Origin: Rhodospirillum centenum SW
GTDB taxonomy: Bacteria; Pseudomonadota; Alphaproteobacteria; Azospirillales; Azospirillaceae
Direction: 5' to 3'
Assembly (NCBI RefSeq): GCF_000016185.1
Contig: NC_011420.2
Coordinates: forward strand, 4,271,501-4,335,500
DNA length: 64,000 nt
Position 1 is the stretch's first letter, and every line of letters starts with the position of its first letter. Under the pieces are notes generated by a model that saw only the letters and a list, made by a program, of their open reading frames with translations, was not told the DNA's origin and ran no database searches. The translations under genes and the position numbers were made by a program. Below are positions 1 to 8,225 of this stretch, piece by piece.

Positions 1-94
1 CTTCCTGTCGGCTGCCATGCTGTTCGCCTTCTCGGCCCTGGTGATCTGGCTGGCGCCGCGCCCGCGCAAGGTGCAGGCCGGGCCGGCGCACTGA
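1..94 (+). CDS. C-terminal end of a membrane protein, possibly an MFS transporter (partial)
   Basis: Reading from base 2, the frame encodes about 30 residues ending in PRPRKVQAGPAH and a TGA stop at 92-94. The first 18 or so residues (FLSAAMLFAFSALVIWL) form one hydrophobic helix followed by a basic, cytoplasmic-looking tail. Such an ending is common in DHA2-type MFS exporters, but with only one helix visible the family is a guess. The gene starts outside the window. Confidence 0.55.
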   Translation, partial: FLSAAMLFAFSALVIWLAPRPRKVQAGPAH

Positions 95-113
95 GCGGGT
101 CCGCCCGTTCCCG

Positions 114-1496
114 TCAGCCGAGGTCGCGGATGATGGTCCGCGCCACCCGCGCCGCCTGCACCCGGATGTCGGGAATGGCCGTCGTCTCCCAGAAGGCGCC
201 GCGGGTCGGCGGACCCACGGCGTAGAAGCGACCGGCCACCCCGTCCGCCCCGACCAGCCGCCCGTCCGCATCGATGTCCAGGCCCAGGGTCAGCGGATCG
301 GCCCGGGCCAGCCCCTGGTCCAGCAGATCGCGGATGATCGGCGGGCCACTGTGCGACAGGTCGCCGCCGGGGCCGGTGCAGTTGATCACCCGCGCCACCC
401 GTGCGCAGTGCAGGCCGTCGCCGCCGCGGGGTTGCCAGTAGGCGGCGACCGTGCGGCCGGAGCCGTCCGTCTCCAGCACGAAGGAGCGCAGCCGGCCGGC
501 CACCACCCGCAGCTTGCCCCGGTCGCAGAGGGACAGGATGCGGTCGGCCACCTGCGGGGCCAGCCGGTGCCGGTGGATGTCCCACCAGGGCCGCAGGTGA
601 CGCAGGAAGCGCCGTTTCGTCTCCAGGTCCATCGCCTGCCAGAATCCGGTGGTGACCGGCCGCAGTGCGTCGATCACGCTGCGCCAGTCGCCGCCGCGGC
701 CGAAGGCGTCCTTGGGGCCGCGGGCCAGCCGCCGCACCAGATGCAGCGCCTCGGACAGCCGCGCCGGCAGCGGTGGCAGCGGGCCGGGCGGGATCGGCGG
801 CGGCGGGGCGTGCCGGTGCGGCAGCAGCCCCCGGCGGGACAGGGCGATGCGGGTGCCGTGGTGGCCCTGCTTCTCCAGGGACAGCACGACGTCCACCATG
901 GTCAGGCCGGTGCCCAGCAGCAGCACCGGATCGTCCGGGCGGAACCGCTCCAGCGCCCCGGCCCGCCAGGGGTCCGCCACATAGAGATCGGAGGCGTAGA
1001 GCCCGCTGTCGGATACCGTCGGGGCCTCCGGCCGGGGATTGCCGGTGGCGATCACCAGGGCGTCGATGCGGAAGTCCCGGCCCATGCCCAGTCGCAGACG
1101 GGGCCGGCTGCCCGGCTCGACCCCCACCGCCTCGTCGTTCACCAGCATCAGCCGGCCGACGGCGCTGGCGGTGGTCGCCGCCTCGCGCAGCAGGGACTGC
1201 AGATAGGCGCCGTAGACGCCGCGCGGCACGAAATCGCCGGGGCCTACCGGCCCCGGTCCCTTCTCCGCCATCCAGGCCAGGAAATGGCCGGGCCGGTCGG
1301 GAAAGGCGCTCATGTTGCCGGCGCGGACGTTCAGCAGATGCTCGGGGTTGCCCGTGGAATAGGCGGTCCCCGGGCCGAACCCCTCCCGCCGCTCGATCAG
1401 GAACAGGCGGGGGCCGTCGGGCTCCGACAGCAGATGCAGGGCCGTCAGGGCGCCGCTCGCCCCGGCGCCCACGATGGCGACCGTCGGCCGGACCAT
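114..1496 (-). CDS. FAD/NAD(P)-binding oxidoreductase
   Basis: A 460-residue flavoprotein-type protein from the ATG at 1496. It opens with a dinucleotide-binding fold, VAIVGAGASG, just after the start, and has the segment NPEHLLNVRAGNMSAFPDRP typical of the NAD_binding_9 family of FAD-dependent proteins; a second Rossmann-like stretch, LLLGTGLTMVDVVL, lies near the middle. The substrate is unknown. The frame is open further upstream to a TTG at 1568, but that would add a 24-residue extension in front of the Rossmann strand, so the ATG at 1496 is preferred. No strong ribosome binding site lies directly before it; instead a short open frame with a perfect AGGAGG ends 2 nt upstream (see 1499-1546). 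It lies convergent to the partial transporter gene. Confidence 0.75.
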   Translation of the reverse strand: MVRPTVAIVGAGASGALTALHLLSEPDGPRLFLIERREGFGPGTAYSTGNPEHLLNVRAGNMSAFPDRPGHFLAWMAEKGPGPVGPGDFVPRGVYGAYLQSLLREAATTASAVGRLMLVNDEAVGVEPGSRPRLRLGMGRDFRIDALVIATGNPRPEAPTVSDSGLYASDLYVADPWRAGALERFRPDDPVLLLGTGLTMVDVVLSLEKQGHHGTRIALSRRGLLPHRHAPPPPIPPGPLPPLPARLSEALHLVRRLARGPKDAFGRGGDWRSVIDALRPVTTGFWQAMDLETKRRFLRHLRPWWDIHRHRLAPQVADRILSLCDRGKLRVVAGRLRSFVLETDGSGRTVAAYWQPRGGDGLHCARVARVINCTGPGGDLSHSGPPIIRDLLDQGLARADPLTLGLDIDADGRLVGADGVAGRFYAVGPPTRGAFWETTAIPDIRVQAARVARTIIRDLG

Positions 1497-1498
1497 GC

Positions 1499-1546
1499 TC
1501 AGCGGGCCGGACAGGGGGGACGGGAACGCTCCATTCCATTCACCAT
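1499..1546 (-). CDS. Possible 15-residue leader peptide before the FAD protein
   Basis: A short frame begins with ATG at 1546, preceded by AGGAGG with 6 nt spacing (the best ribosome binding site in the neighbourhood). It reads MVNGMERSRPPCPAR and stops with TGA at 1501-1499, two bases before the ATG of the downstream oxidoreductase. This arrangement would permit translational coupling by re-initiation. An alternative is that the Shine-Dalgarno serves the TTG at 1568 or that a frameshift in the assembly separates it from the main frame; the sequence alone cannot decide. Confidence 0.35.
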   Translation of the reverse strand: MVNGMERSRPPCPAR

Positions 1547-1616
1547 GGCCGGCCTCCTGTGATGGCAACGGATTCCAGGGCGGACCTGCCGGGGGCCGGA
1601 CCTGCGGGCGGACGGG

Positions 1617-2618
1617 TCAGATGCCGGCGCCGTCGGTCAGCCCGTAGATATCGAAGGACGCCAGCCCGCGCGCGATCTCCGCGATCGCCTGATTGGCGGC
1701 GGCCAGGGCGCCGCCCATGGTGATGAAACCGTGGACCATGTCGCGGTGGCAGGAATGCAGGACCGGCACGCCGCTCTCCGCCAGCCGTCCGGCGAAGGCC
1801 CGCCCCTCGTCCAGCAGCGGGTCGAACCCGGCCGTGACCAGCACGGTCGGCGGCAGGCCGGACAGATCCTGCGCCCGCAGCGGCGACACACGCCAGTCGA
1901 GCGCGCTCGTCCCCTGGCCCAGATAGTTGCCGACGTACCAGAGATACTGCGCGCGGGTCAGCAGGTAGCCGTCCTCGCGCAGCCGGTGCGAGGGATGGTA
2001 GGCGACCAGATCCAGGCAGGGATAGATCAGGACCTGGCATTTCAGGTGCGGGCCGCCCGCGTCGCGTGCCTTCAGGGCCAGAACGGCCGCCAGATTGCCG
2101 CCAGCACTGTCGCCGGCGACGCCGATCGCCAGCGGGTCGATCGCCAGCAGCCGGGCATTCTCCACCAGCCAGGACAGGGCGGCCCAGGCATCCTCCAGCG
2201 GTCCCGGGAAGGGGTGCTCGGGGGCCAGCCGGTAATCCACGGCGACGATGGTGTGGCCGGTCGCCCGGGCGATCTGGCGGCACAGCGTGTCGTGGCTCTC
2301 CAGATCGCCGAAGGTCCAGCCGCCGCCGTGCAGATAGAGCAGGGCCGGCTGCGGCTTCCAGGTGAAGGAGGGACGGTAGAGGCGGAGCCGGAGCGGTCCG
2401 CCCGGCCCCCGGATCTCCTCGTCGCGCACCGAGGCGAGGTCCGGCGGCTCCGGCCCCAGGGACCGGCGCAGTGCCGAGAAATGGCGCCGGCTGGCGGTCA
2501 GATCGCCGGCCGGCGGGGGACTGTCGGCGAGCAGCCGCACAACCCGCGCGACAGCTTCCGGCAGGTCCGGGGCCACGAAGGTGGCGGGGGACGACGACGG
2601 GTGCAGCGACGTGGCCAT
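1617..2618 (-). CDS. Alpha/beta hydrolase, hormone-sensitive-lipase (HSL) family esterase
   Basis: A 333-residue esterase/lipase likely to hydrolyse short-chain carboxylic esters in the cytoplasm. The oxyanion-hole motif HGGG is at residues 97-100, the nucleophile motif GDSAGG at about 169-174 (Ser171), and the acid and base are Asp266 (in AGFDPLLDEG) and His296 (in DMVHGF). The ATG at 2618 was chosen because AGGAAGG stands about 8 nt upstream and the preceding in-frame residues look like non-coding shadow. The gene is separated by about 180 nt of AT-richer DNA from the response regulator gene upstream and likely has its own promoter. Confidence 0.85.
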   Translation of the reverse strand: MATSLHPSSSPATFVAPDLPEAVARVVRLLADSPPPAGDLTASRRHFSALRRSLGPEPPDLASVRDEEIRGPGGPLRLRLYRPSFTWKPQPALLYLHGGGWTFGDLESHDTLCRQIARATGHTIVAVDYRLAPEHPFPGPLEDAWAALSWLVENARLLAIDPLAIGVAGDSAGGNLAAVLALKARDAGGPHLKCQVLIYPCLDLVAYHPSHRLREDGYLLTRAQYLWYVGNYLGQGTSALDWRVSPLRAQDLSGLPPTVLVTAGFDPLLDEGRAFAGRLAESGVPVLHSCHRDMVHGFITMGGALAAANQAIAEIARGLASFDIYGLTDGAGI

Positions 2619-2695
2619 GCTCGGTCCCTTCCTGCGGACTGGCGCCCCTGTCCCCGTCCGCCGGACGGCGATGGCGGGCGCTGGCAGCACCGATG

Positions 2696-2721
2696 CTGGT
2701 CACGAATTCCTATCGTGTCAA
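2696..2721 (-). promoter_or_regulatory. Candidate -35 element upstream of the esterase gene
   Basis: On the minus strand a perfect TTGACA (2721-2716) is followed 17 nt later by CAGCAT, a weak -10 match. It lies about 80 nt upstream of the esterase start in a short AT-rich gap. Sequence match only. Confidence 0.3.
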
Positions 2722-2742
2722 TGGGATTTAAGGTTCGCGTAT

Positions 2743-2761
2743 ATACAGCAGATTGTTGTAT
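2743..2761. promoter_or_regulatory. ATAC-N11-GTAT dyad, LysR-type operator-like
   Basis: The bases ATAC (2743-2746) and GTAT (2758-2761) are separated by exactly 11 nt, the classical interrupted dyad bound by LysR-type regulators. It sits between the esterase start and the end of the response regulator gene. No LysR gene is adjacent, so the regulator would be encoded elsewhere. A dyad this short can arise by chance. Confidence 0.3.
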
Positions 2762-2800
2762 TTTTATCCTCCCCGTCACTCGCACCGCCGCGGTTTCCAC

Positions 2801-3589
2801 TCAGGCGCGGGTGACGCGGGCGGCGAACAGGTAGCCGGCGTTGCGGACGGTGCGGATCACGGGCGGGGCGTCGGGGTCGCGCTGGATCTTGCGCCGCAGC
2901 CGCGCGATCTGGACATCGACGCTGCGGTCGAAGGCCGGCGTGTTGTGGCCGTGGGTGACGTCCAGCAACTGGTCCCGGCTCAGCACCCGCCCGGCCCGCT
3001 CCACCAGCGCCAGCAGCAGGGTGAACTCGCCCGTCGTCAGATCCTCGTGTCCGCCGTCCGGACGGATCAGCATGTGGCCACGGCTGTCCAGCGTCCAGCC
3101 CTCGAAGCGGTAGACGGGGCCGCCGCCGTCGGGGCCGACGGGGGCCGTTGCCGGCGTGTTCTCCGGGAGTGGCGGGGCTGGGGCCGCCGGCGCAGGCGGG
3201 GCGGGCCGGTCGGGTCCGGCCGGTTCCAGCCGGCGCAGCACGCTTTTCACCCGGGCCAGCAGCTCGCGCGGTTCGAAGGGCTTCGGGACATAGTCGTCCG
3301 CCCCCACCTCCAGGCCGATGATCCGCTCCATCGGGTCGGAGCGGCCGCTCAGGATGATGACCCCGCAGCGCAGGCGCTGGCGCAGTTCCCGCACCACGGC
3401 CAGCCCGTCCATGTCGGGCAGGCCCAGATCGACGATCGCCAGATCGGGCCGGGTGTCCGCCACAACCTCCATCGCCCGGCTGCCGGACGGAGCCTCCTCG
3501 ACCGTGAAACCGGCGCCGGACAGCACCCGGATCACCAGGGCCCGGATGGCATCATCGTCCTCGACCAGCAGAATGCGTGCGATCGACAT
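2801..3589 (-). CDS. OmpR/PhoB-family response regulator
   Basis: A 262-residue DNA-binding response regulator. The N-terminal receiver has the acidic pair in VEDDD, the phosphoacceptor Asp54 (AIVDLGLPDMDG) and the conserved Lys103 in VPKPFEP. A Pro/Ala-rich linker of about 30 residues leads to a C-terminal winged helix (LTTGEFTLLLALVERAG ... RTVRNAGYLF) of the OmpR class. The start at 3589 places the first beta strand directly at the N-terminus; the 13 residues upstream have no such signal. It follows the HD-GYP gene by about 60 nt and may be the last gene of a three-gene response regulator operon. No kinase is on this strand; the divergent hybrid kinase at 5235 is the nearest partner candidate. 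Confidence 0.88.
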   Translation of the reverse strand: MSIARILLVEDDDAIRALVIRVLSGAGFTVEEAPSGSRAMEVVADTRPDLAIVDLGLPDMDGLAVVRELRQRLRCGVIILSGRSDPMERIIGLEVGADDYVPKPFEPRELLARVKSVLRRLEPAGPDRPAPPAPAAPAPPLPENTPATAPVGPDGGGPVYRFEGWTLDSRGHMLIRPDGGHEDLTTGEFTLLLALVERAGRVLSRDQLLDVTHGHNTPAFDRSVDVQIARLRRKIQRDPDAPPVIRTVRNAGYLFAARVTRA

Positions 3590-3652
3590 TCCCGCACCCC
3601 AATCCATCGGGGCAGAGAGTAGCCGCACCGCCGGGACGCATCCAGAGGTACT

Positions 3653-4672
3653 TCAGCGCGGCACGGCTGCCACCTGGGGCAGGCATCTCTCGAACGCCTC
3701 CAGAACCGCCGGGTCGAAGTGCGCCGGTACGGTGCGCGCGTCGCCCACGGTGATGGCGCGCACCGCCTCCTCGTGGGTCAGGGCCGCCTTGTAGGGCCGC
3801 GGCGAGCGCAGCGCGTCGTAGGTGTCGGCCAGGGCCACGATGCGCGCCGGCAGCGGGATCGCGTGGCCGGCGAGCGGCGCATAACCGCTGCCGTCGAAGC
3901 GGTCGTGGTGGTGCAGGGCGATCTGCGCCGCCAGCGTCGCCAGCGGGTGCGCTTCCGAGGCCAGGATGGCGTGCCCGATCACGGTATGCCGGCGGATCAG
4001 CGCGACCTCGCCGGGGTCCAGCGGGCCGGGCTTGCCCAGGATGGCATCGGGCACGCCGATCTTGCCGATGTCGTGCAGGGGGGCAGCGCGGCGGATGTCC
4101 TCCACCAGCGCCGGCGGCAGGCCCATGGCCGCCGCGATCAGCCCGGCATGGACGGCGACACGGCGGCAGTGGGCGCCGGTCTCGTGGTCCTTCCAGTCCA
4201 GCGCCCGCAGCATCCAGCCGATCCCGGCCGAGACCCAGGGGGCGGGCGGCTCCTCCACCGGCCCCGCCCGGGGCGTGCGGCGCAGGTCGGCGTCGATCCG
4301 CTGCGCCAGCTCGGCCAGGGAGAAGGGCTTCGGAATGGTCCCGGCGATCGCCAGTTCCGCTACGAGGCCGCGGTCCACCAGTCCGGGCGCGCCGGACATC
4401 AGATAGTAGCTGGCGGCGGTGCCCAGCCCCTGGCTGCGCGCCATGCTGACGAAGCCCGGCCCGTCCAGTCCCGGCATCAGCACGTCGGCCAGCACGCCGC
4501 GCACGTCCGGGCGGCGGGCCAGCAGCGACAGTCCGGCGAAGCCGTCCGCGGCCGTCAGCACGGAGAAGCCGGCCCGCGACAGCCCGCGGGACAGCAGGGT
4601 GCGGACCTCCGCATCGTCGTCCACCACCACCAGGGTCACAGGCTCCTGCGGAGCGGTCGCGGTCATGCTCAT
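3653..4672 (-). CDS. Receiver-HD-GYP response regulator, probable cyclic di-GMP phosphodiesterase
   Basis: A 339-residue two-domain protein. The receiver has Asp63 (VLADVLMPGLDG) and Lys115 (TIPKPFSL). The C-terminal half is an HD-GYP domain with the HD pair at 200-201 (HDIGKIGVPD), downstream histidines (RRHTVIGH and HHHDRFDGSGY) and the closing LADTYDAL motif. The signature third residue is changed: GYA (263-265) instead of GYP. HD-GYP enzymes degrade cyclic di-GMP; whether the GYA variant is fully active is not known from sequence. Its ATG overlaps the stop of the upstream single-receiver gene (ATGA at 4672-4669), indicating translational coupling. Confidence 0.88.
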   Translation of the reverse strand: MSMTATAPQEPVTLVVVDDDAEVRTLLSRGLSRAGFSVLTAADGFAGLSLLARRPDVRGVLADVLMPGLDGPGFVSMARSQGLGTAASYYLMSGAPGLVDRGLVAELAIAGTIPKPFSLAELAQRIDADLRRTPRAGPVEEPPAPWVSAGIGWMLRALDWKDHETGAHCRRVAVHAGLIAAAMGLPPALVEDIRRAAPLHDIGKIGVPDAILGKPGPLDPGEVALIRRHTVIGHAILASEAHPLATLAAQIALHHHDRFDGSGYAPLAGHAIPLPARIVALADTYDALRSPRPYKAALTHEEAVRAITVGDARTVPAHFDPAVLEAFERCLPQVAAVPR

Positions 4673-5058
4673 GGCTGGCCTCCTGGGGTCCGCGGCTCCA
4701 GGGCCGCGGCAAGGGTGTGGAGAAACTCGTTCCGGTCGAAAGGCCTGGTCAGCACGCCGGCCGCCCCCAGCAGGGTGGCGATGCGGCCGTAGTCGAGGGC
4801 GCTGCCGTCGCCGCCCTGGCCCAGGATGATGACGGGCATGCCGGTCAGGTGCGGATTGACCCGGCGCAGCAGCCCCAGCCCGCAGTCGCCCTTCAGGAAC
4901 AGGTCGGCCACGACCAGATCCACCGGCGTCTCCGCCAGAAGCTGGATGGCATCGTGGCCGTCATCGACGGCCACCACCCGCCAGCCGCTGCCTTCCAGCC
5001 ACCGGCTCACCAGATCGCGGATCTGGCTGTCGTCCTCGGCAATCAGCGCGGTGCCCAT
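4669..5058 (-). CDS. Single-domain response regulator (receiver only)
   Basis: A 129-residue stand-alone receiver domain with the acidic pocket (AEDD, residues 7-10) and phosphoacceptor Asp52 (VVADLFLKGDCG). The normally invariant lysine before the proline is replaced by arginine (LTRPFDRN, Arg105), which could alter phosphorylation-dependent switching. The ATG at 5058 is chosen because it places the first beta strand at the terminus; an upstream TTG gives a non-conserved extension. It is first in the minus-strand operon, overlaps the HD-GYP regulator gene by 4 nt, and is transcribed divergently from the hybrid kinase, so it may act as a phosphorelay intermediate. Confidence 0.82.
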   Translation of the reverse strand: MGTALIAEDDSQIRDLVSRWLEGSGWRVVAVDDGHDAIQLLAETPVDLVVADLFLKGDCGLGLLRRVNPHLTGMPVIILGQGGDGSALDYGRIATLLGAAGVLTRPFDRNEFLHTLAAALEPRTPGGQP

Positions 5059-5234
5059 CGTCGTCCCCGGTGCTTGGAATGGGTCCAGAGTGCCCGGCGC
5101 GCATGTCGCCCCGATGGACGGCGGGTGTCGCAATGTGTCGGTGTGTGTCCCGGGCGCACGGCGCGCGTGTGGGTTGTTGCCCGGCGCGCGCGCGTGCTAC
5201 GCTCCGGTCCGGTTACGCACAGAGCCCGGATGCC

Positions 5235-7562
5235 ATGTCGGCCATCCCGTCCAGCCCGACCGGCCTCGAAGAGGTCCGCCTGTCATCGGCGGCCCTGGCC
5301 CGGCGCCTGACCCTGCTCTACGTGCCGGCGCTGGTCCTGCTGGCCCTGCTGGCCTCCACCAAGTTCATCACCACCAGTCTGGTGGTCGAGGCGCAGGAGG
5401 TCTTCGCGGAGGTGATCAACAGCGCCGGGCGTCAGCGCATGAAGAGCCAGCGTCTGCTGGTCCTGGTCCACGACTATCTGGATGCGCGGGACGAGGCGAC
5501 CCGCAGCGACCGGCGGGCCGCCGTCGAGGACCTGATCGACCGCATGCTGGCCGCCCATGACCGGCTGCTGGGGCTGTCGCTGCCGCTGGCTCCGTTGGTC
5601 GAGCCGAGCACGGATCTGCAGAGGCTGTACCGGCAGCCGCCGCACGCCCTGGACCTCCGTCTGCACGGTTATATCGACAGGGCCAGGGCGCTGCTGGATC
5701 TTCCGGCCGGGTCCGTGGGGCCCGACGATCCGGCCTGGGAGGATTTGCGACAGACCGGCACGGGACCGCTGCTGGAGGCGCTGGAGGCAGCCGTTCAGTT
5801 CTATGAGGACGAGGCGGAGCGCAATCTGGCCGTGGTGCGGCAGGTCGAACTGGCGGTCTGGCTCGTGACTCTGCTGCTGCTGCTGGTCCTGGCCGTGGCC
5901 GTCTTCCGTCCGATGGTCGGTCTCGTGCGCCGCAACACCGCCGCGTCGGAGCAGGTGGAGACACGGCTGCTGTCGGAATCCGCCCGCCAGTCGCAGGACA
6001 TCGCCGACGAGAAGTCGCGCAATGCCGCCATCCTGGATACCGTGCCGGACGCGATCCTGACCCTGGACCAGGAGGGACGGATCACGTCGGCGAACCGCGC
6101 CACCGAGACCATGTTCGGCTGGGATGCGGCTGCCCTGGACGGTCAGCCCTTCTCCGTTCTGATCGCCGGTGGACTGGCGGAGGATGCCGGGGAGGCGGGG
6201 CGCCCGCCCGATGATCTGCTGCGGTCGGGCGGCGGTGTCCGCCGGCTGCCGCGCGAACTGGAGGGCCGCCGTCGCAACGGCACCCCGTTCCCGGTCGATC
6301 TGACCGTCACCGCGGCCCGGCTGGGCGGCCGTTCCGTCCATATCGCCATGCTGCGCGACCTGACCCTGCGCCGGGCCGGGGAGGAGCGCGAGGCGGCCCT
6401 GCGCGGGCAGTTGCAGCAGGCCGACAAGCTGCGCACGGTCGGCACGCTGGCCGGCGGCATCGCACACGACTTCAACAACGTGCTCACGCCCATCCTGGGC
6501 TATGCCGACCTGCTGCTGTCCAGCCTGCCGGAGGGCTCGCAGGACCACGAGGATGTGGAGGTGATCCACCGGGCGGCCCGGCGGGCGCGCGACATCGTCG
6601 CCCAGATGCTGGCCTTCAGCCGCCCCGGGAGCGAAGCGCTGGGTCCCGTGCCGGTGGCCGATGCGGTGGCGGAGAGCGTGAAGCTCCTGCGCTCCAGCCT
6701 GCCCCCGACCGTCCGGCTGACGGTCGGGCCTGTGCCGCCGGGGCTGCGGATCCGGGGCGATGCCGGTCGCCTGCAACAGGTGCTGGTCAACCTGATCAAG
6801 AACGCCGGTGACGCTTTGCAGGAGGAGGGCGGGCGCATCGCCGTGGATGTCGGCATCGTCCTCCGACCGGACGCCACGGCAGAGGGCGGGGAGGCCGGGA
6901 TGCGTCGCTGTGCGGCGATCACGGTGACCGACGACGGCCCCGGCATGCCCGACTCCGTATGCAGCCGCGTCTTCGAGCCGTTCTTCACGACCAAGCCGGC
7001 GGGCCGCGGCACCGGCCTCGGCCTCTCGGTGGCCTACGGAATCATCTCCGCCTGGGGCGGCGACATCGCGGTGCGCTCGGCCCCGGGAGAGGGCACGACC
7101 TTCACCATCCACCTGCCCCTGGCCGGGGATGACGGGACCGCCAGCGTGGCGGGGGAGGAAAGCGTGACCCCCGCCTTCCGCGGCGCCGCCCTGGTGGTGG
7201 ATGACGATCCCGATGTGCGGATCGTCGCCTGCCGCCTGCTGCGTCGGCTGGGGCTGGAGGTCGCGGCCGCGGCGGACATCGGTGAGGCGCTGGCGGACCT
7301 GGAGCGCCGGGGCCTGCCGCCCGACCTGCTGCTGACCGATCACTCGATGCCCGGCGGGTCCGTGCGGCAGTTGATCGCCGCAGCCCGCGCTGCCGGCGTT
7401 CCCCGTGTCATCCAGATGAGCGGCTTCGAGCTGGGGGTCGAGGCCGGGCAGATCGGGGCGGACGTCTTCGTGCGCAAGCCGCTGGCCCTGGCCAGTCTGG
7501 CGGACGCGCTCATCCGCGCCGGGGTGCTGCCGCAGGAAACAATCCGACACAATCCGACATGA
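5235..7562 (+). CDS. Hybrid histidine kinase with PilJ-type sensor and PAS domain
   Basis: A 775-residue membrane sensor kinase. Order of parts: transmembrane helix at about 23-42; a periplasmic four-helix sensor with the PilJ/NarX-type signature INSAGRQRMKSQRL (61-74); second helix at about 204-224; PAS domain at about 262-380 (ILDTVPDAILTLDQEGRI); HisKA with phospho-acceptor His411 (GGIAHDFNNVLTP); HATPase with N box LINLIKNAGDAL-like segment and G boxes DDGPGM and GRGTGLGL; C-terminal receiver with Asp702 (LLLTDHSMPGG). The ATG at 5235 is preferred because the upstream in-frame residues are Cys/Arg-rich shadow. It is divergent from the receiver operon and followed 71 nt later by a single-domain receiver gene. 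Confidence 0.9.
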   Translation: MSAIPSSPTGLEEVRLSSAALARRLTLLYVPALVLLALLASTKFITTSLVVEAQEVFAEVINSAGRQRMKSQRLLVLVHDYLDARDEATRSDRRAAVEDLIDRMLAAHDRLLGLSLPLAPLVEPSTDLQRLYRQPPHALDLRLHGYIDRARALLDLPAGSVGPDDPAWEDLRQTGTGPLLEALEAAVQFYEDEAERNLAVVRQVELAVWLVTLLLLLVLAVAVFRPMVGLVRRNTAASEQVETRLLSESARQSQDIADEKSRNAAILDTVPDAILTLDQEGRITSANRATETMFGWDAAALDGQPFSVLIAGGLAEDAGEAGRPPDDLLRSGGGVRRLPRELEGRRRNGTPFPVDLTVTAARLGGRSVHIAMLRDLTLRRAGEEREAALRGQLQQADKLRTVGTLAGGIAHDFNNVLTPILGYADLLLSSLPEGSQDHEDVEVIHRAARRARDIVAQMLAFSRPGSEALGPVPVADAVAESVKLLRSSLPPTVRLTVGPVPPGLRIRGDAGRLQQVLVNLIKNAGDALQEEGGRIAVDVGIVLRPDATAEGGEAGMRRCAAITVTDDGPGMPDSVCSRVFEPFFTTKPAGRGTGLGLSVAYGIISAWGGDIAVRSAPGEGTTFTIHLPLAGDDGTASVAGEESVTPAFRGAALVVDDDPDVRIVACRLLRRLGLEVAAAADIGEALADLERRGLPPDLLLTDHSMPGGSVRQLIAAARAAGVPRVIQMSGFELGVEAGQIGADVFVRKPLALASLADALIRAGVLPQETIRHNPT

Positions 7563-7633
7563 GCCGTCCATCCCGGCGACACCGGGATCGTGCATGATGG
7601 AGCCTGCGCTGCCGCATCAGGAAAGCCATCTCC

Positions 7634-8002
7634 ATGCCAGCCGCCCTCGTGGTGGACGACGATCCCGATATCCGCCGGCTGCTCCGGCGGCTTCTGCATC
7701 AGCGCGGCTGGTCCGTCCGGGAAGCCGCCAGCGGCGGCGAAGGGGTGGCCGCCGTGCGTGACAGCCGGCCCGACCTTCTGTTCACCGACATCTTCATGTC
7801 CGGTGGCACCGGCATCGATCTGCTGCACGCTCTCGCCCCGCACCGTGCAGGGCTGACGGTCGTCGTGATGAGCGGGGACAGCCACCATGACGGGATCGAC
7901 CAGTTCCAGCTCGCCCTCAGCCTGGGCGCCAGCGCCACCCTGCCCAAGCCGTTCGACGCCGCCATGATCGACGCCATCCTCCAGGCGCATCTCCCTCGGT
8001 AG
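7634..8002 (+). CDS. Single-domain response regulator
   Basis: A 122-residue stand-alone receiver. The acidic residues are in VVDDDPD (about 6-12), the phosphoacceptor is Asp52 (LLFTDIFMSGG), and the switch lysine lies in LPKPFDAAM near residue 105. AGGAAAG stands about 9 nt before the ATG at 7634. It follows the hybrid kinase gene on the same strand and its receiver resembles the kinase's own C-terminal receiver (both begin with LVVDDDPD), so the two probably work together, with this protein as diffusible phosphoryl target. Confidence 0.88.
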   Translation: MPAALVVDDDPDIRRLLRRLLHQRGWSVREAASGGEGVAAVRDSRPDLLFTDIFMSGGTGIDLLHALAPHRAGLTVVVMSGDSHHDGIDQFQLALSLGASATLPKPFDAAMIDAILQAHLPR

Positions 8003-8005
8003 GAA

Positions 8006-8037
8006 ACCCCGCATCCGTCTGATGACGGTGAAGGGGT
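8006..8037. repeat. Imperfect inverted repeat after the receiver gene
   Basis: Outer arms ACCCC (8006-8010) and GGGGT (8033-8037) enclose inner arms CCGTC (8015-8019) and GACGG (8024-8028) with a TGAT loop. The hairpin directly follows the stop codon at 8002, but on this strand it is followed by an A-run rather than a T-run, so it is not a canonical intrinsic terminator. It may still help to end or stabilise the upstream transcript. Confidence 0.35.
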
Positions 8038-8225
8038 GGCATAAAAAAACCCTGTCCGATCCATGTCCTCCGCGTCCAGATGCCAATGGCCCTGATGCAT
8101 TGCCGGACATCAGAAAGAGAAGGCCGGTTAATGTGGCAGTAACTCTTGTGGTTATGCCCTTGCGCGACCTGGAGCCGTAAAATCCGACACAGATCGGGGC
8201 TCGTCAAAAATTCTGGGGTGGGCCG

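Noticed and set aside
8006-8037. Hairpin after the receiver gene as an intrinsic terminator
   Set aside because: The stem is interrupted by an internal loop and followed by A's rather than T's on the coding strand.
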